Source: Micromonospora sp. NBC_01740 (GTDB lineage: Bacteria > Actinomycetota > Actinomycetes > Mycobacteriales > Micromonosporaceae). Taken from it: a stretch of 64,000 nucleotides of DNA. The notes beneath the pieces are model-generated. The model did not search any database and was not told the DNA's origin. It worked only from the letters and a program-made list of their open reading frames with translations. Positions 9,243 through 17,952 of the stretch are shown here, one piece after another; within the stretch, counting starts at the first letter, position 1, and each line of letters opens with the position of its first letter. A program made the translations under genes and the position numbers. Location: positions 2,790,001-2,854,000 of the forward strand of contig NZ_CP109150.1 of assembly GCF_035920365.1 (NCBI RefSeq), written 5' to 3'.

Positions 9243-9348
9243 AGTCGGGGGAACCGCCGGCAGGCAGTAGTGTCGCCCGTATCGAATTTCGTTGGGTCAG
9301 CGGCAGGTAAATCCACGGGTACGACCGTGCTCACACCCGAGGGAAAAC

Positions 9349-12300
9349 ATGAACATCCGTACGCAACCGCGTGTCCACGAACTCATCGCCGTCCGCGCGG
9401 CGTCGCAGCCCGACCGGACCGCGGTCGTGCAGGGCGACGCGCACATCAGCTACGCGGACCTGGAGCGCCGGGCGAACGGCCTGGCCCGCCACCTCGTCGA
9501 CGAGGGCGTCGGCGCGGACTCCGTGGTCATGGTCCACCTGGAACGCTCCATCGACGCCATCGTCGGCCTGCTCGCCATCTGGAAGGCGGGCGCGGCCTAC
9601 CTGCCGGTGGATCCGGGGCTGCCGGACAGCCGGGTCGAGGCGTTCGTGAAGGAGACCGACTGCACCACCGTCGTCACCCACGGGCGCGACCTGGCGCGCT
9701 TCGCCGACCTGCCGGTCAGGGCGCTCACCGCGAGCGTCGCGGACGGCGCCGCGACCGCCCCGGCCGTGGCGGAGGGCGGCGGGGACGCCGCCTACATCAT
9801 CTACACGTCGGGATCCACGGGTACGCCGAAGGGCGTCGTGGTCAACCACGACTCGCTGAGCTACCTGTGCGGGGAGCTGGCCGGCCGCTACGGCGTCATC
9901 CCCGACGACCGGGTGCTGCAGTTCGGCGCGCTCTCCTTCGACACCTCCATCGAGCAGATCACGGTCGCGCTGCTGGGCGGGGCGACGCTGGTGCTGCCCG
10001 AGCTGAGTTGGGCGCCCAGCGAGCTGCCGGAGCGGCTGCGCCACCACGGGGTCACCGTGATGGACCTGACCCCCGCGTACTGGCGCCGCTTCCTCGCCGA
10101 GGCCGGCGCGGGGGCCGGTGACCTGCCGGTCCGGCTGGTGATCGTGGGTGGCGAGGCGGTCAACGCGGAGGACTGCCGCACGGCGCTGGACCTGATGCCG
10201 GGGGTACGGCTGGTCAACGCCTACGGGCTCACCGAGACCACGATCACCTCCTGCCTGATGGACCTGACCGCCGACGTGCTGCCCGCCCGCGGCGCGGCTC
10301 CCGTCGGCCGGCCGCTGCCCGGCACCGTCGTGTACGTCCTCGACGAGCACGGCCGGCCGGTCGGCCCCGGCGAGCGCGGTGAGATCCACATCGGCGGTCG
10401 CGGTGTGGCGCGCGGCTACCTGACCGAGGACGACGCCGGCCGCTTCCGCGCGGACCCGTTCGCGTCCGAGCCCGGCGCGCGGATGTACCGGACCGGTGAC
10501 CTGGGCGCCTGGACCGCCGAGGGCAACCTCGAGGTGATCGGGCGCATCGACCGGCAGGTCAAGATCCGTGGATTCCGGGTGGAGCCCGGCGAGATCGAGG
10601 CGGCGCTGGCGGCGCACGAGGGCGTCGACACGGTCGCCGTCACCACGTACGAGCACGACGGCCAGCGGCGCCTGGCCGCGTACCACACCGGCCCACGGCC
10701 CCTGGACGTCGCGGAACTGCGCGAGTTCGTCGGCCGCCACCTGCCCGACTACATGGTGCCGACGGCGTTCGTCGCCCTCGACGAGCTGCCGCTGAAGACC
10801 AACGGCAAGGTCGACCTGGCCGCGCTGCCCGCGCCGGGCACCGCGACGGTCGCTGCCGAGGCGGCGGACGACACGCCCGTCGACCTCGTGGAGCGCGGCG
10901 TGACCCGGCTGTGGGGGCAGGTGCTCGGCGTGCCCCGGGTGCTGCCGGACGACAACTTCTTCGCGCAGGGCGGCAACTCGATCCTCGCCGCCGAGCTGCT
11001 CGCGAAGATCCGTGGCTCCTTCGGCGTGCTCATCACCCAGGTACGTCCGCTGATCCGGCTGCTGCTGGAGGACGCGACGCCGCGTGGCCTGGCGCGGGCG
11101 GTGCGCGAGGCCCGGGAAGGCACGCTCGCTGGCGACGACACCCGCAAGCGGGTGGACTTCGCCGCCGAGACGGAGCTGGACGTGCAGGTCCGGCGCGACG
11201 TGTCCGACGAGCCGCGCTGGCAGGACCCCCGCCACGTGTTCCTCACCGGCGCCACCGGCTTCCTGGGCATCTACCTGCTGCGGGAGCTGCTGACGAGCAC
11301 GGACGCCGTGGTGCACTGCCTCGTGCGCGCCGACGGGCCGGAGCAGGGCCTGGCCCGCATCCAGGCCAACGCGCGGCACTACTTCGGCGAGGACCTCGCC
11401 GGTCACCAGGCTGCGGGCCGGATCGTCGCCGTCCCCGGTGATCTCGCGGCACCCGGGCTCGGCCTGTCCGAGGCGGCCTTCGACGAGCTGGCGCGCACGG
11501 TCGACGTCATCCACCATCCCGGCGGGGCGGTCAACTTCATCTACCCGTACTCGCACATGCGGCCGGCGAACGTCGACGGCACCCGCGAGATCATCCGGAT
11601 GGCCGCGCGGCACCGCAACGTCCCGGTCCACTACACGTCGACCATGGCCGTCGTCGCGGGCTTCGGCACCGCCGGCGTCCGGCACGTCGACGAGGACACC
11701 CCGCTGGCGTACGCCGACCACCTCTCCGTCGGCTACGTGGAGAGCAAGTGGGTGGCCGAGGCGCTGCTGCACCGGGCGGCGGAGCAGGGGCTGCCGGTGG
11801 CGATCTACCGGGCCGCCGACATCTCCGGCGACCGGGTCAACGGCGCGTGGAACATCGCCACGGAGATGTGCGCGATGAAGAAGTTCGTGGTGGACACCGG
11901 CACCGCCCCCGTCGCGGAGCTGCCGCTGGACTACACGCCGGTCGACGTGTTCGCCGCCGCGGTCGCGCACATCGCCCGGGCGTCCCGGCCCGCCGGCGAG
12001 GTCTACCACCTCACCAACCCCGGGAAGGTCAACATCTCGGTGCTGGTCGAGCGCCTGCGGGCGCACGGGCACGACATCCGCGAGGTGACCTGGGCCGAGT
12101 GGCTCGACGAGATGGTGCGGGTCGCGGTCGAACAGCCCGACCATCCGATGACCCCCTTCGCGCCGCTGTTCATCGACCGCTGCGCGACGGGCCAGATGAG
12201 CGTCGCGGAGATGTACCTGGAGACGACGTTCCCCGTCTTCTCCCGCACCAACGTGGAGCACGCGTTGCGCGGCAGCGGCATCGAGATCCCGACGGTGGAC

Positions 12301-12363
12301 GCGGAGATGCTCGACCGCTACATCGGCTACCTCACCCGCACCGAGTTCCTGCGGGCCGCGTGA
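9349..12363 (+). CDS. NRPS, adenylation - carrier - thioester reductase (A-T-R)
   Basis: The 1004-residue protein has an adenylation domain at about 10-500 ([46 protein letters not shown]), a carrier domain at about 520-600 with the phosphopantetheine Ser in GGNSI, and a C-terminal reductase at about 625-1000 (VFLTGATGFLG for NADPH, YVESKW carrying the catalytic Tyr/Lys). There is no condensation domain. Such proteins activate one amino or carboxylic acid and release it as aldehyde or alcohol. Asp in FDTS at the position contacting the alpha-amino group suggests an amino acid. The ATG at 9349 follows GAGGG. Its stop overlaps the next gene (TGATG), so it heads an operon reaching about 17.4 kb. 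Confidence 0.92.
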   Translation: MNIRTQPRVHELIAVRAASQPDRTAVVQGDAHISYADLERRANGLARHLVDEGVGADSVVMVHLERSIDAIVGLLAIWKAGAAYLPVDPGLPDSRVEAFVKETDCTTVVTHGRDLARFADLPVRALTASVADGAATAPAVAEGGGDAAYIIYTSGSTGTPKGVVVNHDSLSYLCGELAGRYGVIPDDRVLQFGALSFDTSIEQITVALLGGATLVLPELSWAPSELPERLRHHGVTVMDLTPAYWRRFLAEAGAGAGDLPVRLVIVGGEAVNAEDCRTALDLMPGVRLVNAYGLTETTITSCLMDLTADVLPARGAAPVGRPLPGTVVYVLDEHGRPVGPGERGEIHIGGRGVARGYLTEDDAGRFRADPFASEPGARMYRTGDLGAWTAEGNLEVIGRIDRQVKIRGFRVEPGEIEAALAAHEGVDTVAVTTYEHDGQRRLAAYHTGPRPLDVAELREFVGRHLPDYMVPTAFVALDELPLKTNGKVDLAALPAPGTATVAAEAADDTPVDLVERGVTRLWGQVLGVPRVLPDDNFFAQGGNSILAAELLAKIRGSFGVLITQVRPLIRLLLEDATPRGLARAVREAREGTLAGDDTRKRVDFAAETELDVQVRRDVSDEPRWQDPRHVFLTGATGFLGIYLLRELLTSTDAVVHCLVRADGPEQGLARIQANARHYFGEDLAGHQAAGRIVAVPGDLAAPGLGLSEAAFDELARTVDVIHHPGGAVNFIYPYSHMRPANVDGTREIIRMAARHRNVPVHYTSTMAVVAGFGTAGVRHVDEDTPLAYADHLSVGYVESKWVAEALLHRAAEQGLPVAIYRAADISGDRVNGAWNIATEMCAMKKFVVDTGTAPVAELPLDYTPVDVFAAAVAHIARASRPAGEVYHLTNPGKVNISVLVERLRAHGHDIREVTWAEWLDEMVRVAVEQPDHPMTPFAPLFIDRCATGQMSVAEMYLETTFPVFSRTNVEHALRGSGIEIPTVDAEMLDRYIGYLTRTEFLRAA

Positions 12364-13121
12364 TGGGCTGGGAGACGCTCGACCTCACCCACGCCCCCAC
12401 CGAGGGCCCGGTCGCGTTCGGCGACGACCTGTCCGCGACGACGCTCCTCGGCGCCTACCGGCACGGGCTGTTCCCGTTCCCGGCCGACACCGAGGAGCGG
12501 AAGATCGTCAGCGAGTTCACCTACGAGGCGGACGTCGCCGCCGGTCGGATCGCGGTGCTCGCCGGGAGCGCGGACCCGTACGCCGTCGCCTGGTGCTCGC
12601 CCGACCCGCGCCCGGTGATCCACGTCGACCAGGCCCGCATCCAGCGCAGCCTGCGGCGGCAGTTGCGCAACAAGGTCGAGTGGACGACGACGCTCGACGT
12701 CTGCTTCGACCGGGTGGTCCAGCACTGCCGCGTGGGCCGCGAGCCCCGGTGGCTGACCGACCGGCTCGTGTCGGCGCTGCGCGAGCTGCACGTGGCGGGG
12801 CACGCCCACAGCGTCGAGGTGTGGGAGGGCGACGAGCTGGTCGGCGGCACGTTCGGCGTACGGGTCGGTGGCGTGTTCAGCGCCGACTCCCAGTTCGCGC
12901 TGCGCAGCGGCGCCGCGAAGGTCGCGGTCGCGTGCCTGGTGCGGCGCGTCGCGGAGAGCGGCGGCGTGGCGGTCGACGTCCAGCACGACGGCGACCACGC
13001 GAAGCTCATCGGCGCGGTCGCGGTGCCCCGTACCGAATACCTGGCGCTGCTGCGCAGGCACGCCGACGACCACTGCGCCATGCCCGCGGACCCGCTGCCC
13101 GCGCGCAGCCTGGCCGCCTGA
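12363..13121 (+). CDS. leucyl/phenylalanyl-tRNA-protein transferase (Aat) homologue in a biosynthetic operon
   Basis: The 252-residue protein matches the Aat family along its length: GLFPFP near 35-40, WCSPDPRPVIHVDQARIQRS at 78-95, the WLTDRL...LHVAGHAHSVEVW block at 130-154, and DELVGGTFGV. Aat moves Leu/Phe from aminoacyl-tRNA to protein N-termini in the N-end rule pathway. From family knowledge, the catalytic region is E156, D186 and Q188 in E. coli; here these correspond to D175, D205 and Q207, so Glu is conservatively replaced and the others kept. It is start-stop overlapped with the A-T-R NRPS, which argues for aminoacyl transfer from tRNA onto a small molecule rather than protein degradation. 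That function is inference. Confidence 0.85.
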   Translation: MGWETLDLTHAPTEGPVAFGDDLSATTLLGAYRHGLFPFPADTEERKIVSEFTYEADVAAGRIAVLAGSADPYAVAWCSPDPRPVIHVDQARIQRSLRRQLRNKVEWTTTLDVCFDRVVQHCRVGREPRWLTDRLVSALRELHVAGHAHSVEVWEGDELVGGTFGVRVGGVFSADSQFALRSGAAKVAVACLVRRVAESGGVAVDVQHDGDHAKLIGAVAVPRTEYLALLRRHADDHCAMPADPLPARSLAA

Positions 13122-13138
13122 CCGAGGGAGGTGACCCC

Positions 13139-13882
13139 GTGCGCGTGTTGACGCTCGCCGAGCGACCGGACCTGCGGGACGCGATGCTCCACATGGAGGC
13201 CTCGTGGCCCGAGTACATCCCGCCCGAGCCGATGGTGATCGGCTGGGCCTTCGACCGGTACCCGGAGCACCAGCTCGTCGTCGTCGAATCCGACGACACG
13301 GTGGTGGCCCGCGCGGCCGGCGTGCCGTTCGCCTGGGATGGTGACCCGGCGAGCCTGCCCGACACCGGTTGGGACGCGGTGCTGGGGATGAGCATGCTCG
13401 ACACCTCCGCCGGCCGCGACCTCACCGCGCTGTGCGCGCTGGAGATCGCCGTGGTGCCCGGCATGCAGGCCCGGAACATGTCGGGGCGCGTCCTGGCCGA
13501 GGTCAAGGACAACGCCCGCCGGCACGGCTACCGCGACGTCGTCGGGCCGGTCCGGCCCAGCGGCAAGCACGCCGAGCCGCACGAGCCGATGCCGGGGTAC
13601 GCGGCCCGGACCCGCGACGACGGGCTGCCGGCCGACCCGTGGCTGCGCGTGCACGTCCGGGCGGGCGGGCAGGTGCTCCAGGTCTGCCCGGCCTCCATGA
13701 CGATCTCCGGCAGCCTCGCGCAGTGGCGCGACTGGACCGGGTTGCCCTTCGACACCAGCGGACCGGTCGTCGTGCCGGGTGCCCTGACCCCGGTCGCGGT
13801 GAACGTCGACCACGACCACGCCGTCTACGTCGAGCCCAACGTGTGGGTTCGACACCCCCTCGCGGAAAGGCATGCCTCATGA
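13139..13882 (+). CDS. GNAT-fold N-acyltransferase-like protein
   Basis: This 247-residue protein starts at GTG 13139 after a strong GGGAGGTGA site. The central region (EIAVVPGMQARNMSGRVLAEVKDNARRHGYRDVV) looks like the acyl-CoA pyrophosphate-binding helix and beta5 of GNAT acyltransferases, with R/Q-x-x-x-x-G degenerate to Q-A-R-N-M-S-G. Full-length similarity to characterised enzymes is not obvious. A role in acylating the amino group made by the neighbouring NRPS or Aat-like enzyme is plausible. It overlaps the methyltransferase gene by 4 bases. Confidence 0.7.
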   Translation: MRVLTLAERPDLRDAMLHMEASWPEYIPPEPMVIGWAFDRYPEHQLVVVESDDTVVARAAGVPFAWDGDPASLPDTGWDAVLGMSMLDTSAGRDLTALCALEIAVVPGMQARNMSGRVLAEVKDNARRHGYRDVVGPVRPSGKHAEPHEPMPGYAARTRDDGLPADPWLRVHVRAGGQVLQVCPASMTISGSLAQWRDWTGLPFDTSGPVVVPGALTPVAVNVDHDHAVYVEPNVWVRHPLAERHAS

Positions 13883-14928
13883 CCAGCACCGTTCCGGCCA
13901 CCCTGGCCTCCAAGATCCGCAACCGTGCCGCCCTGATCGAGATCATCGGCGGCTACATGGCCTCGCAGTCGCTCGCGCTCGCCGCCGAGCTGAAGCTCGC
14001 CGACCACATCCACGACGGCCGGGTCACGAGCGCGCAGCTCGCCGAGGCGACGGGCACCCACGCGCCGTCGCTGCACCGGCTGCTGCGGACCCTCGTGGCC
14101 ATCGGCGTGCTGGTCGAGCCGGCGCCGGGCGAGTTCCGGCTGACCGAGGTGGGCGAGCAGCTGCGCACCGACTCGCCGAACACGCTGTGGGCGTTCACCC
14201 GGTTCTTCACCAACCCCACGCTGTTCGCGTCCTGGCAGCAGGTGCGGCACACCATCGAGACCGGCGAGTGCGCCTTCGACCACGTGCACGGCAAGAACGC
14301 CTACGTGCACCTCGCCGAGAACCCCGAGCTGTCCGCGCTGTTCAACGTGGCGATGGGGCAGGAGTCGAGGGCGTCCGCCCAGCTCGTCGCCGACGGGTAC
14401 GACTACTCCGGCGTCCGTACCGTCGTGGATGTCGGCGGCGGCGACGGGACGCTGCTCGCCGCGATCCTCGGCACCCACGCCCACCTGCGGGGGGTGTGCT
14501 TCGACAGCGCCGCGGGCGTGGCCGAGGCCGCCGGCGTGCTCGCCACCGCCGGTGTCGCCGACCGGTGCGAGATCGTGGCGGGCGACTTCTTCTCGTCGGT
14601 CCCCGAGGGCGGCGACCTGTACATCATCAAGAGCGTCTTCCAGGACTGGGACGACGAGAACGCCCGGAAGCTGCTGGCCACGGTGCGTGCCCACATCCCC
14701 GCCGACGCCACGCTGCTGATCGTCGGATCCGTGCTGCCGGACACCGCGAACACCGACAACCCGGTGATGTTCTACACGGACATCAACATGCTGGTGACCG
14801 CTGGCGGCCGGGAGCGGACCGAGAGCGAGTTCCGGTCCCTGCTCGCCGAGACCGGCTTCACCGTCGAGTCCTGCGGCCACGGCGCCGCGGGCCCGCTCTC
14901 GCTGATCAAGGCCGTGCCGGCGAGCTGA
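13879..14928 (+). CDS. SAM-dependent O-methyltransferase family 2 (COMT-like), altered catalytic residue
   Basis: This 349-residue protein has an N-terminal dimerisation/winged-helix domain (residues 10-110) and a Rossmann methyltransferase domain with the SAM motif VVDVGGGDGTLLAAIL at 182-197 and GDFF near 235. In the family, the His of the HDW motif is usually the catalytic base; here that position is Gln (SVFQDWDD, Q255). Relatives without the base act by proximity or have evolved to hydroxylate or decarboxylate, so methylation is not assured. It overlaps the GNAT gene (ATGA) and shares its operon. Confidence 0.88.
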   Translation: MTSTVPATLASKIRNRAALIEIIGGYMASQSLALAAELKLADHIHDGRVTSAQLAEATGTHAPSLHRLLRTLVAIGVLVEPAPGEFRLTEVGEQLRTDSPNTLWAFTRFFTNPTLFASWQQVRHTIETGECAFDHVHGKNAYVHLAENPELSALFNVAMGQESRASAQLVADGYDYSGVRTVVDVGGGDGTLLAAILGTHAHLRGVCFDSAAGVAEAAGVLATAGVADRCEIVAGDFFSSVPEGGDLYIIKSVFQDWDDENARKLLATVRAHIPADATLLIVGSVLPDTANTDNPVMFYTDINMLVTAGGRERTESEFRSLLAETGFTVESCGHGAAGPLSLIKAVPAS

Positions 14929-14941
14929 CCCACGTCGAGGA

Positions 14942-14986
14942 CCGGGCCACGGGCGCACCCGCTCACGCGAGTCGAACGTGGCCCGG
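14942..14986 (+). terminator. intra-operon stem-loop
   Basis: A perfect 10-bp stem, CCGGGCCACG/CGTGGCCCGG, with a 25-base loop lies in the 100-base gap between the methyltransferase and acyl-CoA dehydrogenase genes. It may attenuate or process the transcript. Confidence 0.4.
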
Positions 14987-15030
14987 CCCGTGTCCCGATC
15001 CAGACCCACCCGCGCAACGGGGAGGCAACG

Positions 15031-16755
15031 ATGACCAGACCGAGTTTCGGCAGCGAACTCCTGCGCGGCAGGCTGCGGGTCGACCTGCTCGACCCGCTGC
15101 CCGACGCCGGGCTCGACGCCGACGCCGAGGCGTTCCTCGCGCGGCTGCGCGCGTTCTGCACCGACAAGGTGGACGGCCGGCTCATCGAGCGCGAGGACCG
15201 GATCCCCGACGAGGTGGTCGACGGCCTGCGCGACCTCGGCGCGTTCGCCATCAAGCTCCCCAGGGAGTACGGCGGGCTCGGCCTGTCGGGGGTCTGCTAC
15301 CACCGGGCGCTGATGATCGTCAGCACGGCGCACTCCTCGCTCGGTGAGCTGCTCGGCGCGCACCAGGCGATCGGCCTCATCCAGCCGCTGCGGCTGTTCG
15401 GCACCGACGCGCAGAAGCGTGAGCTGCTGCCGAGGTGCGTACGCGAGATCTCCGCCTTCGCCCTCACCGAGCCCGACATCGGCAACGACCCCTTCCGGAT
15501 GCGGACCACCGCCACCCCCACCGACGACGGCGGTTACCGCCTCGACGGGGTGAAACTGTGGACGACCAACGGCACCATCGCCCACCTGATCGTGGTGATG
15601 GCCCTGGTCCCGCCCTCGGAGAGCGGCCCGGGAGGCATGTCCGCGTTCGTGGTGGAGGCCGACGCGCCGGGGGTCACGGTGGAGCACCGCAGCTCCTTCC
15701 TGGGGCTGCGCGGCCTGGAGAACGGGGTCGTCCGGCTGCACCGGGTCGTGGTGCCCGCGAGCCGCCGGATCGGGCCGGAGGGGCAGGGGCTCCAGGTGGC
15801 GCTCGCCGCGCAGGACACCGGCCGGCTGTCGATGCCCGCCGTCTGCGCCGCCGCCGCCAAGTGGAGCCTGAAGATCGCCCGAGAGTGGTCCGGCGTACGC
15901 GTGCAGTGGGACCGGCCGATCGGCGAGCACGAGGCGGTGGCGAGCAAGATCGCCTACATCGCGGCGACCGCCTTCGCGCTGGAGGCCATGGTCGAGGTGT
16001 CCGGCCGGCACGCCGACGCCGGCCTGCTGGACACGCACACCGAGGCCGAGCTCGCGAAGCTGTTCGCGTCGGAGCAGGCGTGGCGGATCGTCGACGAGCT
16101 GATGCAGATCCGGGGCGGCCGCGGGTACGAGACCGCCGAGTCGGCTGCCGCGCGCGGTGAGCGCGGCGTCCCCGTCGAGCAGCTGTTCCGGGACCTGCGC
16201 ATCGGCCGGATCTTCGACGGCTCCAGCGAGGCGCTGCGCGTCTTCGTCGGGACCGACGCGCTGGCGGAAGAGGAGGGCCCGGCCGAGGGGTCCACGCCGT
16301 TCACGCCGCCGCCCGGCTTCGGCGACCTGGCCGGGCACCTGTCGTTCGCCGACGCGACGAGCGCCGAGCTGGCCCGGCACCTCGCCGACGGCCGGGAGCG
16401 GTGGGGCGAGGCGGTCGCCGAGCGGCAGCTGTTCCTCGGGCGCGTCGTGGACATCGCCGCCGAGCTGTATGCCATGACCGCCGCCTGCGTGTACGCCAGG
16501 ACGCTCGGCGGCACCGCGGTCGAGCTGGCCGACGCGTTCTGCCGCCAGTCCCGCCAGCGGGTGGCGGAGCTGCGCCGGCGGCTGCGGGACGACACCGACG
16601 GCGACGACGTCGCGGTCGCCCGGCGGGTGCTGGGCGGCAGCTACACCTGGTTGGAAGAGGGCGTGCTCGACGCGTCCATCGAGGGGCCGTGGATCGCCGA
16701 GCCCGTACCGGGACCGGCGAGCGGCCCGAACCTGCACCGCACGATTCGGAGGTGA
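15031..16755 (+). CDS. acyl-CoA dehydrogenase-family flavoenzyme, VLCAD-like length
   Basis: The 574-residue protein carries the acyl-CoA dehydrogenase N-terminal, middle (FALTEPDIGNDPFRMRTTAT, WTTNG) and C-terminal domains (QIRGGRGYE, RDLRIGRIFDGSSEALRVFVG), plus a C-terminal helical extension of about 150 residues as in VLCAD-type members. FAD-dependent alpha,beta-desaturation of a CoA or carrier-bound acyl group is expected. The catalytic base, Glu in the usual EGT motif, is Asp here (D396 in FDGSS). The start follows GGGGAGG. With the hydroxyacyl-CoA dehydrogenase at 17953 it could shape an unusual acyl building block. Confidence 0.9.
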   Translation: MTRPSFGSELLRGRLRVDLLDPLPDAGLDADAEAFLARLRAFCTDKVDGRLIEREDRIPDEVVDGLRDLGAFAIKLPREYGGLGLSGVCYHRALMIVSTAHSSLGELLGAHQAIGLIQPLRLFGTDAQKRELLPRCVREISAFALTEPDIGNDPFRMRTTATPTDDGGYRLDGVKLWTTNGTIAHLIVVMALVPPSESGPGGMSAFVVEADAPGVTVEHRSSFLGLRGLENGVVRLHRVVVPASRRIGPEGQGLQVALAAQDTGRLSMPAVCAAAAKWSLKIAREWSGVRVQWDRPIGEHEAVASKIAYIAATAFALEAMVEVSGRHADAGLLDTHTEAELAKLFASEQAWRIVDELMQIRGGRGYETAESAAARGERGVPVEQLFRDLRIGRIFDGSSEALRVFVGTDALAEEEGPAEGSTPFTPPPGFGDLAGHLSFADATSAELARHLADGRERWGEAVAERQLFLGRVVDIAAELYAMTAACVYARTLGGTAVELADAFCRQSRQRVAELRRRLRDDTDGDDVAVARRVLGGSYTWLEEGVLDASIEGPWIAEPVPGPASGPNLHRTIRR

Positions 16756-16758
16756 CTA

Positions 16759-17391
16759 GTGGACGAGCACGTGGCAGAGCTGGTGGCACAGGGCCGGCGG
16801 TCGCTGGAGCTGGCGCCCAACCGGTTCCTGGAGCTGCTGGAGCGCGGTGAGGTGCCGGCCGACCGGCTGCGCGCCCTGGCCGGCGAGCTGTACCACCTGG
16901 TGTCCAGCGACCGGAGCAGCTTCGCGTTCCTGGCGGCCCGCTTCCCCGAGCCGCTGTTCCTGGCCATGGCGGGCGCCGAGGAGGAGGCGCTGGGCCTGCT
17001 GCCGGCCTTCGCCGCTGCGGTGGGCCTGGGGGAGAAGGAGCTGCGGGCGCACGAGCCGCGACCGCTGGCCCAGGCGTACCCCTCCTTCATCGTCCGGACC
17101 GCCGTGTTCGGGCCGCGGTCGGCGATCCCGCTGGCCCTGCTGGTCAACGTCGAGGAGTCGGGCGGCTTCTACGCCCGGATGGCCGATGCCCTCCAGGCGC
17201 GCTACGGGTTCTCCGACGAGGCGGTCGCGCACTTCCGCTACTTCGCCGAGACGCCGGACGAGGTGCTGGAGCAGGCGGCCGGGGTGGTGTCGACCGGCCT
17301 CGCGGCGGGCGACGACCCGGTGGAGGCCCTGCGCGCGGCGCGGATGGTGCACGCCTACGAGGCGGTGTTCTGGGCGACGATGGCCGAGTGA
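16759..17391 (+). CDS. heme-oxygenase-like fold protein (TenA/PqqC-like, possible diiron oxidase)
   Basis: The 210-residue all-helical protein starts at GTG 16759 after GGAGG and follows the dehydrogenase by 3 bases. Its pattern (ELYHLVSSDRSSFAFLAARF, LLVNVEESGGFYARM, HFRYFAE, MVHAYEAVFW) resembles TenA/PqqC and the heme-oxygenase-like diiron oxidases. Candidate metal or catalytic residues are E43, H46, E132, H158, H198 and E201, but the full His/Glu ligand set of proven diiron oxidases cannot be confirmed. It may oxidise the nitrogen or carbon of the amino acid unit made by this operon. A thiaminase role is unlikely because no thiamine genes are nearby. Confidence 0.65.
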   Translation: MDEHVAELVAQGRRSLELAPNRFLELLERGEVPADRLRALAGELYHLVSSDRSSFAFLAARFPEPLFLAMAGAEEEALGLLPAFAAAVGLGEKELRAHEPRPLAQAYPSFIVRTAVFGPRSAIPLALLVNVEESGGFYARMADALQARYGFSDEAVAHFRYFAETPDEVLEQAAGVVSTGLAAGDDPVEALRAARMVHAYEAVFWATMAE

Positions 17392-17404
17392 CCCCGGGAC
17401 CGGG

Positions 17405-17434
17405 GTGGACCCGCCCCGCTCAGGGCAGGTCCAC
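17405..17434. terminator. hairpin between convergent genes
   Basis: GTGGACC and GGTCCAC form a perfect 7-bp stem around a 16-base loop. It lies 14 bases after the TenA-like stop and runs into the 3' end of the opposing PNPOx gene, so it can serve both strands. Confidence 0.45.
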
Positions 17435-17908
17435 CTCGATCCGGCGGTCGATCCGGTCCTCGATCCAGGTGCTGGTGTCGACGAGCCACACGCGGTCCAC
17501 CGAGATCTGGTAGATCCGGTGCTCCGCCGGCGGCAGCAGCGCCGACACGGGCAGGGTGTACTCCGCCCTGCTCGCGTCGTCCGGCAGCAGGGCGTCGTAG
17601 AACGTCGCGTGGTGTGCGCGTACCTCGTCGGCGGTCAGCTCCCGGCAGGTGCCGGTGAACTGGGCGCCGTCGACCTCGGTGAGCCCGCCGTCGCCGGTGA
17701 CGAAGAGGGCCCCGCTCACCGTCGGGCGGGCCGCCACGTGCCTGCTGTGCCGGGACTGGGTGGCGGAGCCGAACAGGAAGCGCAGCGGGTCGGGCAGCCA
17801 CGCGTACTGGAGCACCGCCGTCCACGGCCGGCGGTCGGGGGAGACGGTGGACAGGGACAGGTACTTCGCGTCGGCGACGACGCGGTGCAGACGGTCGACG
17901 AGGTCCAT
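17420..17908 (-). CDS. pyridoxamine 5'-phosphate oxidase-fold flavin protein
   Basis: This 162-residue protein has the split-barrel start typical of PNPOx-like proteins (YLSLSTVSPDRRPWTAVLQYAWLPDPLRFLFGSA), with RHSRHVAARPTVSGALF resembling the FMN phosphate-binding segment. Such proteins bind FMN or F420 and reduce or oxidise small molecules; the cofactor cannot be told here. The ATG at 17908 lies 44 bases downstream of the hydroxyacyl-CoA dehydrogenase on the same strand, so the two are probably cotranscribed. Confidence 0.85.
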   Translation of the reverse strand: MDLVDRLHRVVADAKYLSLSTVSPDRRPWTAVLQYAWLPDPLRFLFGSATQSRHSRHVAARPTVSGALFVTGDGGLTEVDGAQFTGTCRELTADEVRAHHATFYDALLPDDASRAEYTLPVSALLPPAEHRIYQISVDRVWLVDTSTWIEDRIDRRIEVDLP

Positions 17909-17952
17909 GGTTCAGCCCACCTCCGCGGGGGACGTTGCGGCGGCGTACGCGC

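Noticed and set aside
9201..9270. 21-codon frame (MSSVNSGSMLILVVGG...) upstream of the A-T-R gene
   Set aside because: Lies in the promoter region over the direct repeats, without a convincing ribosome-binding site; more likely regulatory DNA.
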